Origin: an uncultured Lachnospiraceae bacterium
Lineage (GTDB): Bacteria; Bacillota; Clostridia; Lachnospirales; Lachnospiraceae
Direction: 5' to 3'
Length of the DNA stretch: 64,000 nucleotides
Assembly (NCBI GenBank): GCA_900550235.1
Contig: URRQ01000002.1
Location: forward strand, 1-64,000
In this document: positions 26,043 through 34,501 of the stretch, one piece after another
How positions within the stretch are numbered: the first letter of the stretch is position 1
Layout: every line of letters begins with the position of its first letter
Position numbers and translations under genes: made by a program
Notes under the pieces: generated by a model
Told to the model about the DNA's origin: nothing
What the model saw: the letters and a program-made list of their open reading frames with translations, nothing else
Database searches by the model: none

Positions 26043-26088
26043 TATTCAAAACACACTTTAACACATTAAAGAAATGGAGGAATGAGGT

Positions 26089-27012
26089 ATGCTTAAGTTT
26101 ACGTTAAAAAGGCTAGCATCCTTGGTACTGGTTCTTATCGGAGTATCATTTCTGGTATTTATGTTACTGTCATTGACACCGGGGGATCCGGTCAGAATGA
26201 TGCTTGGTGAATCAGCAACACCGGAAGCTCAGGAAGCGCTGAGAGAAGAAATGGGATTGAATGATCCATTACTTGTACAATATGGACGATACATGAAAAA
26301 TATTATTGTACACCAGGATCTTGGAACATCCTATGCAACACAGAGACCTGTTTTGGGAGAAATCTTGAACGTATTTCCTAATACAGTGATATTAGCCGTT
26401 GCGGCCATGGTTATTGCAATCGTGCTTGGAATATTTCTTGGAATTATTTCAGCAGTTAAACAGAATTCGCTGTTGGATAACATTGTAATGGTATTGGCGC
26501 TTGTAGGTACATCAGCACCAATTTTTTGGATCGGAATTCTTATGATCCTATTATTTTCCGTACAGCTTGGATGGTTTCCACCATCAGGTTTCGGAAGTTT
26601 TGAACAATTGATCATGCCGGCTTTTGCGCTTGGAATGCAGAGTACAGCTGTCGTGGCAAGAATGACACGTTCCAGTATGTTGGAAGTAATTCGGCAGGAT
26701 TTTGTGAAAACAGCACGAGCAAAAGGACAAAAAGAGATTGTGGTGGTAATTAAACATGTATTTAGAAATGCATTGATACCAATTATTACAGTTGTAGGCT
26801 TACAGTTTGGTACACTTCTTGGAGGAGCTATGTTGACAGAAATTGTATTCTCTATCCCTGGAGTTGGCCGTTTGATGATTGATGCAATCAAACAGAGAGA
26901 CTTTCCAATTGTACAAGGAAGCGTATTGTTCGTAGCAGCATGTTTTTCACTCGTAAACCTTGCGGTGGATTTATTATATGCAGTAGTAGACCCGAAGGTT
27001 TCAAAAGAATAA
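26089..27012 (+). CDS. ABC transporter permease, DppB type (second importer)
   Basis: OppB/DppB-family pore subunit, 307 residues. The start MLKFTLKRLASLVLVLIGVSFLVFMLLSLTPGDPVR is typical. The domain body has the EAA loop IRQDFVKTARAKGQKE and the end LAVDLLYAVVDPKV. ATG after ATGGAGGAATGAGGT. First gene of a seven-gene operon; the DppC partner begins 16 bases after. Only moderate similarity by eye to the DppB protein at 1774-2739, so the two importers are not a recent duplication. Confidence 0.94.
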   Translation: MLKFTLKRLASLVLVLIGVSFLVFMLLSLTPGDPVRMMLGESATPEAQEALREEMGLNDPLLVQYGRYMKNIIVHQDLGTSYATQRPVLGEILNVFPNTVILAVAAMVIAIVLGIFLGIISAVKQNSLLDNIVMVLALVGTSAPIFWIGILMILLFSVQLGWFPPSGFGSFEQLIMPAFALGMQSTAVVARMTRSSMLEVIRQDFVKTARAKGQKEIVVVIKHVFRNALIPIITVVGLQFGTLLGGAMLTEIVFSIPGVGRLMIDAIKQRDFPIVQGSVLFVAACFSLVNLAVDLLYAVVDPKVSKE

Positions 27013-27028
27013 AAGGAGGTATGCAAAA

Positions 27029-27886
27029 ATGGAAGAGAAAAAATCCAGAAGTCAGTTTATGACGGTTATGAAGTCATTGAGCAGAAATAAAATGGCGGTG
27101 CTGGGACTGATTATCCTTCTTCTTTTGGTAATTATGGGGATATTCGCTGATTTTATTGCACCATATGGATATGCAGAAATGGATTGGAAGAATGCTTTCC
27201 AACATCCAAGTGCAAAGCACTGGTTTGGAACCGATGAGTTTGGTAGAGATATTTTTAGCCGTATTGTATATGGCGCCAGAACTTCCCTTCTCGTAGGATT
27301 TGTTTCAGTAGGGATTGCAGTGTTGGTAGGAGGAGCGCTTGGAGCAATTGCAGGGTATTACGGAAAAAGAGTAGATAATGTTATTATGAGACTTATGGAC
27401 GTTTTACTTGCAATTCCACAGACGTTGCTTGCCATTGCAATTGTTGCTGCACTTGGAACAGGACTTACAAACTTGATGATTGCAGTCGGTGTATCGTCTG
27501 TTCCTACATATGCCAGAATCGTACGCGCATCAGTTCTTACGATTCGTGAAGAAGAGTATATTGAAGCTGCAAAAGCGTCAGGAACTTCCAATGCAAAAAT
27601 TATCGTGAAACATATTCTTCCGAACTGTGTGGCACCGGTTATTGTACAAGTAACGCTTGGTATGGCAGGAGCAATTCTTACGGCAGCAGGTATGAGCTTT
27701 ATTGGACTTGGAATTCAGCCACCAAATGCAGAGTGGGGAAATATGCTTTCAACAGGACGTGATTATATCCGCGGATATTCTTATATGACTATTTTCCCGG
27801 GACTTGCAATCGTAATTACAGTTCTTTCTCTAAACTTGTTGGGTGATGGGCTTCGCGATGCATTAGACCCTAAATTAAGAAATTAA
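27029..27886 (+). CDS. ABC transporter permease, DppC type (second importer)
   Basis: OppC/DppC-family pore subunit, 285 residues. The N-terminal OppC_N helix is at about residues 20-45, then HPSAKHWFGTDEFGRDIFSR, the family signature. BPD_transp_1 domain about residues 85-280 with EAA loop REEEYIEAAKASG and end GDGLRDALDPKLRN. RBS AAAGGAGGTATGC. The first ATPase gene begins 18 bases downstream. Confidence 0.94.
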   Translation: MEEKKSRSQFMTVMKSLSRNKMAVLGLIILLLLVIMGIFADFIAPYGYAEMDWKNAFQHPSAKHWFGTDEFGRDIFSRIVYGARTSLLVGFVSVGIAVLVGGALGAIAGYYGKRVDNVIMRLMDVLLAIPQTLLAIAIVAALGTGLTNLMIAVGVSSVPTYARIVRASVLTIREEEYIEAAKASGTSNAKIIVKHILPNCVAPVIVQVTLGMAGAILTAAGMSFIGLGIQPPNAEWGNMLSTGRDYIRGYSYMTIFPGLAIVITVLSLNLLGDGLRDALDPKLRN

Positions 27887-27904
27887 AGAAAGGCGGAGCA
27901 CAAT

Positions 27905-28897
27905 ATGGAAAATAAAAACTTATTAGATATAAAGAACTTAAGTGTTACCTATAAAACGGAAGATGGAATTGTTTATGCAGTCAATGAATTAAACATGGAA
28001 ATCGGACATAAGGAAACACTGGGATTTGTTGGAGAAACAGGTGCAGGTAAAACAACGACAGCCATGACGATTATGGGGTTATTACCAACACCTCCAGGAG
28101 AAGTGACTTCCGGTGAAATCTTGTTTGACGGAAGAGACATGCTAAAAATCAGTGATAAAGAAAGAAGAAGTATTCTTGGAGAAGAGATATCCATGATTTT
28201 CCAAGATCCGATGACATCTTTGAATCCATCCATGAAAGTTGGTGATCAGATTGTAGAGATGATTCGTCTGCATAAAACTATTGGAAAAAAAGAAGCGATG
28301 GAAGAAGCAGGAAATCTTCTTGAAATGGTAGGTATACGAAGAGAGCGTGCCAACGATTATCCGCATCAATTTTCAGGAGGAATGAAACAGAGAGTTGTCA
28401 TTGCCATTGCACTTGCATGTAGTCCAAAACTTATTATTGCAGATGAACCGACAACGGCTCTTGATGTTACAATTCAAGCACAGGTTATGAACCTGATTAA
28501 AGAATTAAAAGAAAAATTTGGTACATCTATGATATTGATTACGCATGATCTTGGTATTGTTGCAGAAATTTGTGATAAAGTAGCAATCATGTATGCTGGT
28601 CAAGTTGTAGAATATGCAAAAGTTGAGAAGATTTATGATAATCCGAGTCATCCTTATACAAAAGGATTATTCAACTCTATTCCAAAGTTGGATACGGAAG
28701 AAGAATGGCTGGAAGAGATTCATGGACTTCCACCAGAGCCGACAGAGAGAATCGAAGGATGTTCCTTTAGCCCTCGTTGTCCAAATTGTATGGAGATTTG
28801 TAAGCATAAAAAACCGGGTATTACACACATTGATGGAGAGCATTATGTAAGATGCTTTTTATATGAGAATCAGGAGGAGGGAAAAACTAATGAATAA
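27905..28897 (+). CDS. ABC transporter ATPase, DppD type (second importer)
   Basis: OppD/DppD-family ATPase, 330 residues. Walker A is GETGAGKT at residues 43-50, with Thr-Gly-Ala in place of the more usual SGCGKS but still canonical. Signature FSGGMKQR, Walker B IIADEPTTALD and switch ITHDLG are intact. C-terminal HPY region contains CSFSPRCPNCMEIC. RBS AAAGGCGGAG. It overlaps the DppF-type gene by 8 bases. Confidence 0.94.
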   Translation: MENKNLLDIKNLSVTYKTEDGIVYAVNELNMEIGHKETLGFVGETGAGKTTTAMTIMGLLPTPPGEVTSGEILFDGRDMLKISDKERRSILGEEISMIFQDPMTSLNPSMKVGDQIVEMIRLHKTIGKKEAMEEAGNLLEMVGIRRERANDYPHQFSGGMKQRVVIAIALACSPKLIIADEPTTALDVTIQAQVMNLIKELKEKFGTSMILITHDLGIVAEICDKVAIMYAGQVVEYAKVEKIYDNPSHPYTKGLFNSIPKLDTEEEWLEEIHGLPPEPTERIEGCSFSPRCPNCMEICKHKKPGITHIDGEHYVRCFLYENQEEGKTNE

Positions 28898-29858
28898 AAA
28901 TACAGAAAAATTAGTGGAAATCAATCACCTGAAAAAGTACTTCAAAGTAAGTAAGGGACTTCTTCATGCAGTAGATGATGTAAGCTTTTATATCAACAAA
29001 GGAGAAACGTTAGGCCTCGTGGGAGAGTCTGGATGTGGAAAATCTACAACCGGAAGAACTTTAATCCGATTGTTGGATGCGGACAGCGGAGAGGTGAATT
29101 TTCATGGAGAGAATGTGTTATCCTTTGACAAGGGGCAGATGAAAAAGTTCAGAGAAAATGTGCAGATGGTGTTTCAGGATCCGTATTCATCCTTAAATCC
29201 GAGATTATCTGTGTTTGATTTGATTGCAGAACCGATTACCAATATGGAAGAATACAAAAAAGATAAAAAGAAATTGGATGCAAGAGTTCGTGAATTGATG
29301 GATATTGTAGGACTTTCTAGAAGACTTATTAACGCATATCCACATGAGTTGGATGGTGGAAGAAGACAACGTGTTGGAATTGCACGTGCATTATCTGTAA
29401 ATCCAGAGTTTATTGTACTGGATGAGCCAGTTTCTGCACTGGATGTGTGTATTCAGGCGCAGATTATCAATTTGTTGAAAAAACTGCAGCAGGAAATGAA
29501 TCTTACATATTTGTTTATTTCACACGATTTGAGTGTTGTAAAACACATTAGTAATCGAATTGGTGTTATGTATCTTGGAAAGATCGTAGAGTTGAGTGAT
29601 TATCGTTCCATTTTTGATGCTCCACGTCATCCGTATACGAAAGCATTGCTATCAGCAATTCCTATTCCGAAAGTGGGAGCTGCACGCGAACAGATCATTT
29701 TAAAAGGTGATGTTCCAAGTCCGGTAAATCTTCCGGGAGGTTGCCGATTTGCAGGAAGATGTCCTTATGCGACAGAGCGTTGCAGACAAGAAGAACCGGA
29801 GTTAAAAGACGTTGGAAATCACCATTATGTGGCGTGTCATTTTGATACATTTGAATAA
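28890..29858 (+). CDS. ABC transporter ATPase, DppF type, variant signature (second importer)
   Basis: OppF/DppF-family ATPase, 322 residues from ATG at 28890 (AGGAGGAGGG precedes it; an in-frame ATG 9 codons earlier lies before that site). Walker A GESGCGKS at residues 45-52, Walker B IVLDEPVSALD, switch ISHDLS. The ABC signature near residue 153 reads LDGGRRQR instead of LSGGQ: the signature serine is aspartate and the glutamine arginine. This change is known in a sublineage of DppF-like ATPases, so it may be lineage-specific and not a defect. HPY region CRFAGRCPYATERC. Confidence 0.92.
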   Translation: MNKNTEKLVEINHLKKYFKVSKGLLHAVDDVSFYINKGETLGLVGESGCGKSTTGRTLIRLLDADSGEVNFHGENVLSFDKGQMKKFRENVQMVFQDPYSSLNPRLSVFDLIAEPITNMEEYKKDKKKLDARVRELMDIVGLSRRLINAYPHELDGGRRQRVGIARALSVNPEFIVLDEPVSALDVCIQAQIINLLKKLQQEMNLTYLFISHDLSVVKHISNRIGVMYLGKIVELSDYRSIFDAPRHPYTKALLSAIPIPKVGAAREQIILKGDVPSPVNLPGGCRFAGRCPYATERCRQEEPELKDVGNHHYVACHFDTFE

Positions 29859-29885
29859 GAACAACAGAAAGGAAGAAGAGAGACT

Positions 29886-31418
29886 ATGAGAAATGCAAAA
29901 AAATATATCAGTATGGTATTAGCCGGCATTTTGGCAGTTTCCATGCTTGCGGGATGTGGAAATAACCAGGATAAAAAGGATAAAGATACTCTCACAGTTG
30001 CGATCACAGGGGATCCGCCAACTTTGGATCCACATGCGTCATCCACATCGAGTAGTGTAAATAACTTGAATCCGGTTTATGAAACTCTCGTAAGATATGA
30101 CGAAAATGGTGATATTAAGCCGTGTCTTGCAACAGAATGGGAGCGGATTGACGATCTTCATTGGAGATTCAAACTTCGGGATGATGTTACATTCCACAAT
30201 GGAGAAAAAATGACAGCTAATGATGTGCTGTTCAGCTTAAAACGTGCTACAGGTCCAGAAGGAGCAAAAGTGGCATATATTATGTCTGCAATAGATGCAG
30301 AGAACTGCGTGATTGAGGATGATTATACGATTGTGATTGCAACACATGAACCGTTTGCGCCGCTTGTCGGATATCTCCCATATATTGGAGCGGTAGTTGT
30401 AAGTGAAAAGGAATTTACAGATAATCCAGAGAAAGCAGCATTAAATCCAGTTGGAACCGGTCCGTTCAAGTTTATAGAATGGAAAAAGAACGACAGATGT
30501 ACTTATGTGAGAAATGAAGATTACTGGGGAGCGAAACCATCCTATAAAAATCTTGTCATTCGAACAATCGTAGAAGCAAACAGCCGTGTTATCGAATTGG
30601 AATCGGGAAGCATAGATATTGCCTTTGAAGTTCCAGCAAACGATGTAGTAAGACTGAAAGAAAACGAAAACACAGATGTAGTAGAGCGTTTAAGTACAGT
30701 AGTGGAATTTTTGAATATGAATGTAAAGAAAGCGCCACTCAACGATGTCAGAGTAAGAAAAGCAATTGACTATGCAATTAATGAACAGGCAATTGTAGAT
30801 TTGATTTGGAGAGGAAATGCGGCATATTCACCGACAACTGTAACGCCGAACATGAAGTATTTTGATGATACAGATACAGATTACAGATATGACGTCAAGA
30901 AAGCCAAAGCGCTTTTAAAAGAAGCAGGAGTATCAGATTTGACATTAACACTTACATGTGCTGAAAATACGAATCGATTAAATGCAGCCACTATTATTCA
31001 GAGTATGTTAGCAGAGATTGGAATTACTGTGAAGATTCAAAGTTACGAATCTGGAACATTTTATGATATGGTAGATGCAGGTGAGACAGAGTTATTCATA
31101 GTTGGTTTTGGAGCTGTAGGATTCCCTGAACCGGATAACAATATATATGGTCCGTACCACAGCAAGCAGATTCCAACCAATAATATGGGATTCTACAGTG
31201 ACCCAGACCTGGATGCAATGTTGGATGCGCAGCGTGCAACCAGTGATGGTCCGGAACGTGAGAAATTCGTAAAAGATATTCAGAAATATTTGCGTGAAAA
31301 CCTTCCGGTTATTCCAATTGCCAATACCAAACAGGTTATTGGAATCCGAAGTAATATAAAAGGTTTTGTACCAACACCGGCAGCCAGTCATTTCTTTGAC
31401 AAAGTTCAGATAGAGTAA
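29886..31418 (+). CDS. Peptide/nickel-type ABC substrate-binding lipoprotein (second importer)
   Basis: Family 5 solute-binding protein, 510 residues. Signal peptide with lipobox LAGC and lipidated C24, then a short Asn/Lys/Asp linker. Family motifs: TVAITGDPPTLDPHASS, LKDDVTFHNGEKMTANDV-like stretch near residue 100, NPVGTGPFKFIEWKKND and VRKAIDYAINEQAIV. RBS AAAGGAAGAAGAG. In this operon the binding protein follows the ATPases, opposite to the first importer. Two amidohydrolase-fold genes come next, so the ligand may be a ureido, amide or nucleobase-like compound; this is inference from context. Confidence 0.92.
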   Translation: MRNAKKYISMVLAGILAVSMLAGCGNNQDKKDKDTLTVAITGDPPTLDPHASSTSSSVNNLNPVYETLVRYDENGDIKPCLATEWERIDDLHWRFKLRDDVTFHNGEKMTANDVLFSLKRATGPEGAKVAYIMSAIDAENCVIEDDYTIVIATHEPFAPLVGYLPYIGAVVVSEKEFTDNPEKAALNPVGTGPFKFIEWKKNDRCTYVRNEDYWGAKPSYKNLVIRTIVEANSRVIELESGSIDIAFEVPANDVVRLKENENTDVVERLSTVVEFLNMNVKKAPLNDVRVRKAIDYAINEQAIVDLIWRGNAAYSPTTVTPNMKYFDDTDTDYRYDVKKAKALLKEAGVSDLTLTLTCAENTNRLNAATIIQSMLAEIGITVKIQSYESGTFYDMVDAGETELFIVGFGAVGFPEPDNNIYGPYHSKQIPTNNMGFYSDPDLDAMLDAQRATSDGPEREKFVKDIQKYLRENLPVIPIANTKQVIGIRSNIKGFVPTPAASHFFDKVQIE

Positions 31419-31443
31419 GAAAGGTGTATGCAGGAGGTATAAC

Positions 31444-32901
31444 ATGATTACAAGAATAAAAGGTGTTTATGTAATCGGATTTGATGGAGAAGATCATGAA
31501 ATCATCACGGATGGTGAAGTCGTATATGAAAATGATACAATTATCTATGTTGGAAAGCATTATGAAGGATCTGTAGATAAGACAGAAGATGTAGGTAATT
31601 CAGTCATAATGCCAGGATTTATTGATTTGAATGCACTGGGAGATATCGATCATGATATCATTCACACAGAAGCATACGGAAAAATCAGGAAAAGCTTGAG
31701 CCCGTCGGAGGAATACTTTGAAAAAGGTACACACGAACTTATGACGGAGGAAGAAGAAGCGTTTAAGTCTCTATTTGCGTATACGCAGTTGATTATGAAT
31801 GGAGTGACAACTGCGATGCCAATTACATCTACCTATTACAAGAGATGGGCAGATACTTATGAAGAGGAAGAAGCAGGTGTACATCATGCAGGAAAGTTAG
31901 GTCTTCGTCTCTATACATCTCCAAGTTATCAATGTGGATTGAATGTAGTACGACCGGATGGAACAATGACTGTCCGTTATCAGGAGAAAGAAGGAGTAGC
32001 AGGCTTGGAACGTGCTGTGAAATTCATTCAAAAATATGATGGAGCTTATGATGGATTAATTCGAGGAGCTCTTCTTCCGGAAAGAATCGAGACACAGACA
32101 GAGGAAAACTTGATTCGTACAAAGAAATATGCAGATGAGCTTGGCTGTCCGATTAAATTGCATGCGGCACAAGGATTATTTGAATACAAGTTTCTTAAGG
32201 AAAAAACGGGCATGAGTCCGATTGAATACCTGGACAGTATTCATTTCCTTGATAAAAACGTGGGAATTCCACACTGTTATATAGCGAAAGGAACACGGTG
32301 GGCTCCTGATTCCGGAGATGATCTTGATATTTTACAAAGAACAGGAACAACAGCAATTTATTGTCCAATAATCATAGGAAGAAGTGGAAACTACTTGGAT
32401 TCTTTTGCAAAATATAGAAAACATGATATCAATGTGGCAATCGGTACGGATACATTTCCACCAGATTTTTTCCAAAATATACGAACAGCATCTATGTTTT
32501 CTCAAATGGTAGAGGAAGAGGTAGAGGGCTCTACATTTGCAGATGTGTATCGGGCTGTTACATTAGGCGGTGCAAAATATTTAGGACGAGATGATTTGGG
32601 ACGACTTTCCAAAGGGGCAAAGGCAGATATGATTGTTGTGGATCTCGATACATTCCATATGGGAGCAGTGGACGATCCGATCCGTACAATTTTTATGTGC
32701 GGTTCAGGTGCAGATGTGAAGATGTCAATCATCAATGGTAGGACGGTGATGAAGGACAGGAAGATTGAAGGTGTAGATTTGGAAGAAATCAAACAAAAAG
32801 GCCAGCGCTACTACAATAAGATGAAGATGGGATACATGGAAAGAGATTATAAACATCTTCCGGAGGAGGAAATATTTCGGCCTTCATTCAAAAAGAGATA
32901 G
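31444..32901 (+). CDS. Amidohydrolase-family protein with altered metal site
   Basis: 485 residues of the metal-dependent amidohydrolase superfamily (AtzA/SsnA/guanine-deaminase-like architecture: small beta sandwich plus TIM barrel). The usual PGFIDxHxH is replaced: PGFIDLNAL at residues 57-65 has Asn and Leu at the two histidine positions. Later ligands persist: KLHAAQG, PHCYIAKG and GTDTFPPD. The end KGAKADMIVVDLDT is the typical beta-sandwich return. RBS GCAGGAGGTATAAC. Either it binds metal at a reduced site, uses nearby D67-I-D-H70, or has lost hydrolysis. It is followed 12 bases later by a second, intact amidohydrolase. Confidence 0.85.
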   Translation: MITRIKGVYVIGFDGEDHEIITDGEVVYENDTIIYVGKHYEGSVDKTEDVGNSVIMPGFIDLNALGDIDHDIIHTEAYGKIRKSLSPSEEYFEKGTHELMTEEEEAFKSLFAYTQLIMNGVTTAMPITSTYYKRWADTYEEEEAGVHHAGKLGLRLYTSPSYQCGLNVVRPDGTMTVRYQEKEGVAGLERAVKFIQKYDGAYDGLIRGALLPERIETQTEENLIRTKKYADELGCPIKLHAAQGLFEYKFLKEKTGMSPIEYLDSIHFLDKNVGIPHCYIAKGTRWAPDSGDDLDILQRTGTTAIYCPIIIGRSGNYLDSFAKYRKHDINVAIGTDTFPPDFFQNIRTASMFSQMVEEEVEGSTFADVYRAVTLGGAKYLGRDDLGRLSKGAKADMIVVDLDTFHMGAVDDPIRTIFMCGSGADVKMSIINGRTVMKDRKIEGVDLEEIKQKGQRYYNKMKMGYMERDYKHLPEEEIFRPSFKKR

Positions 32902-32913
32902 AGGAGGAAAGAC

Positions 32914-34413
32914 ATGTACGATTATCTATTGATGAATGCAATTGTAATTACAATGGATGAAAAGCGCAGAATTATAGAAAATGGCGCGGTAGGAATCGAA
33001 AATGGAAGAATTACATTCGTAGGATCACGAGAAGAAGCGAAAAACCATGAGGCAAAAGAAGTGATTGACTGCAAGAATCATGTGATAATGCCAGGATTTG
33101 TAGATGCGCATGGACATGGTGGACATTCTATATTTAAATCCATTGTTGAAGATACCAGTTATTGGATGCCTGTTATGACACATACTTACAAAAATTATAT
33201 TACAGATGAATTTTGGTATAATGAAGGAAGACTTTCTGCGTTAGAACGACTTCATGCAGGAGTAACAACTGGAGTATGTGTTCTTGGTTCTCAACCTAGA
33301 TGTGATTCTCCGGTTCCGGCTATAAATAACGCAAAAGCATATGCAGAAGTAGGAGTGAAAGATATTGTTTGTACCGGACCATGTCATGTTCCATGGCCAC
33401 ATCGATTCAGTCGTTATGTGAATGGAGAACGGAAAATGGGTGAAGTGAGCTATGAGGAGGTTCTTGAAAGTTTGGAAACAGTTGTTTCAGAGCTTAATCA
33501 TGCAAATCTGGACCGAACAAGAGCATATGTAGCTCCATTTGGCGTTGTTACAAGTGTAGATCCTTCTGCTCCTACACCGGCAGATCGTGCTGTGAAACTT
33601 ACAGAACATGATTTGCGTCAAGCAAAAGATATGAGAAGAATTGCAGAAAAATACAATACGAGAATCCATACTGACGCATTTGGTGGTATGATTCATCTTG
33701 CATACCAGGATAAAGTGAATGCACTCCTTGGTCCGGATGTACATTTGCAGCATTGTACGGGACTTTCCTTTGATGAGACAATGATTCTCGCCAATACAGA
33801 TACTCATGTTAGTGTTGCGCCGGGTATGCGTCAGCTTGTCTACAGAACTCCGGTTATTGAACTTCTGGAACTGGGAGCGACAGTAGCGATTACAACAGAT
33901 GGCTCTATGTTATCATCAGGATTTGATATGTTTGATGCAATGAAGAGAGCAAAGATGATTTTTAGAAGAGCGTTAAATGATGATTACTATCTTCCTTCTG
34001 AGAAAGTATTGGAAATGACAACCATTGATGCGGCGAAGTGTATTGGTATGGAAAATGAAATTGGATCATTGGAAGTTGGAAAAAGAGCAGATGTTATTAC
34101 AATCAATTTGATGAATCCAAGACTCATGCCGAGAATTAATATTATAGATACCTTGGTTGGCAATGCCCATCCTGCAGATGTGGATTATGTATTCGTAGAT
34201 GGTCAAATGGTTTTAAGAGACGGAAAATCCGTGAATGTCAATGAAGAAGATGTTCTTCTCAAAGCAGAGCAGGAGGCGTTAGAGACAGTGGAAAGAGCGC
34301 CGCATCTGCATCCATTTGCGCATAAAAAACCGCAATGGGGAAATACAAAAATTTATTTTGATGAAGTACGTTTCGATATGGAAGAGAATAGAAGAGACGG
34401 CGGGCATTATTAA
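32914..34413 (+). CDS. Amidohydrolase-family protein (AtzA/TrzA-like)
   Basis: 499 residues with an intact metal centre: PGFVDAHGHGGH gives H66 and H68, then RIHTDAFGG, LQHCTGLSF and TTDGS supply the remaining ligands. The beta sandwich returns at EVGKRADVITINL. Superfamily members of this arrangement deaminate or hydrolyse cyclic amides, purines, pyrimidines and triazines. An extra C-terminal tail of about 60 residues (ERAPHLHPFAHKKPQWGN) is present. RBS GAGGAGGAAAGAC. Last gene of the second importer operon; the paired proteins may form a heteromer in which only this one is a full hydrolase. Confidence 0.87.
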   Translation: MYDYLLMNAIVITMDEKRRIIENGAVGIENGRITFVGSREEAKNHEAKEVIDCKNHVIMPGFVDAHGHGGHSIFKSIVEDTSYWMPVMTHTYKNYITDEFWYNEGRLSALERLHAGVTTGVCVLGSQPRCDSPVPAINNAKAYAEVGVKDIVCTGPCHVPWPHRFSRYVNGERKMGEVSYEEVLESLETVVSELNHANLDRTRAYVAPFGVVTSVDPSAPTPADRAVKLTEHDLRQAKDMRRIAEKYNTRIHTDAFGGMIHLAYQDKVNALLGPDVHLQHCTGLSFDETMILANTDTHVSVAPGMRQLVYRTPVIELLELGATVAITTDGSMLSSGFDMFDAMKRAKMIFRRALNDDYYLPSEKVLEMTTIDAAKCIGMENEIGSLEVGKRADVITINLMNPRLMPRINIIDTLVGNAHPADVDYVFVDGQMVLRDGKSVNVNEEDVLLKAEQEALETVERAPHLHPFAHKKPQWGNTKIYFDEVRFDMEENRRDGGHY

Positions 34414-34431
34414 GAACTTCTTAAGAATTTA
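34410..34431 (+). promoter_or_regulatory. Direct repeat, candidate response-regulator site
   Basis: TTAAGAACTTC and TTAAGAATTTA are tandem 11-bp repeats, one helical turn apart, a layout seen at OmpR/VanR-family binding sites. They start in the stop codon of the amidohydrolase and lie about 40-60 bases before the possible -10 of the C39/regulator unit. Confidence 0.4.
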
Positions 34432-34451
34432 TCGAGAGAAAACAGAAAAAC

Positions 34452-34501
34452 AGCATCTCCATTTTTGATAGAATGACTATCAGATGGAGGTGCTTATTTT
34501 T
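34452..34501 (+). terminator. Terminator hairpin overlapping next gene's ribosome site
   Basis: AGCATCTCCAT (34452-34462) pairs with ATGGAGGTGCT (34484-34494), with one G-U pair, and an inner TGATAG/CTATCA stem, followed by TATTTTT. It ends the importer operon. The 3' arm contains GGAGGTG, the ribosome site for the ATG at 34502. An extended -10 (TG-A-TAGAAT, 34466-34474) sits in the loop side, so transcripts starting near 34481 would leave the site unpaired. Confidence 0.7.

Noticed and set aside
25870..26088. Purine riboswitch before the second importer operon
   Set aside because: None of the conserved purine-aptamer loop sequences are visible in this region, and the leader after the -10 is short.
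26331..27026. Long open frame on the minus strand, 231 codons
   Set aside because: Fully antisense to the DppB-type permease, low-complexity Ile/Thr/Ala-rich translation and no ribosome site.
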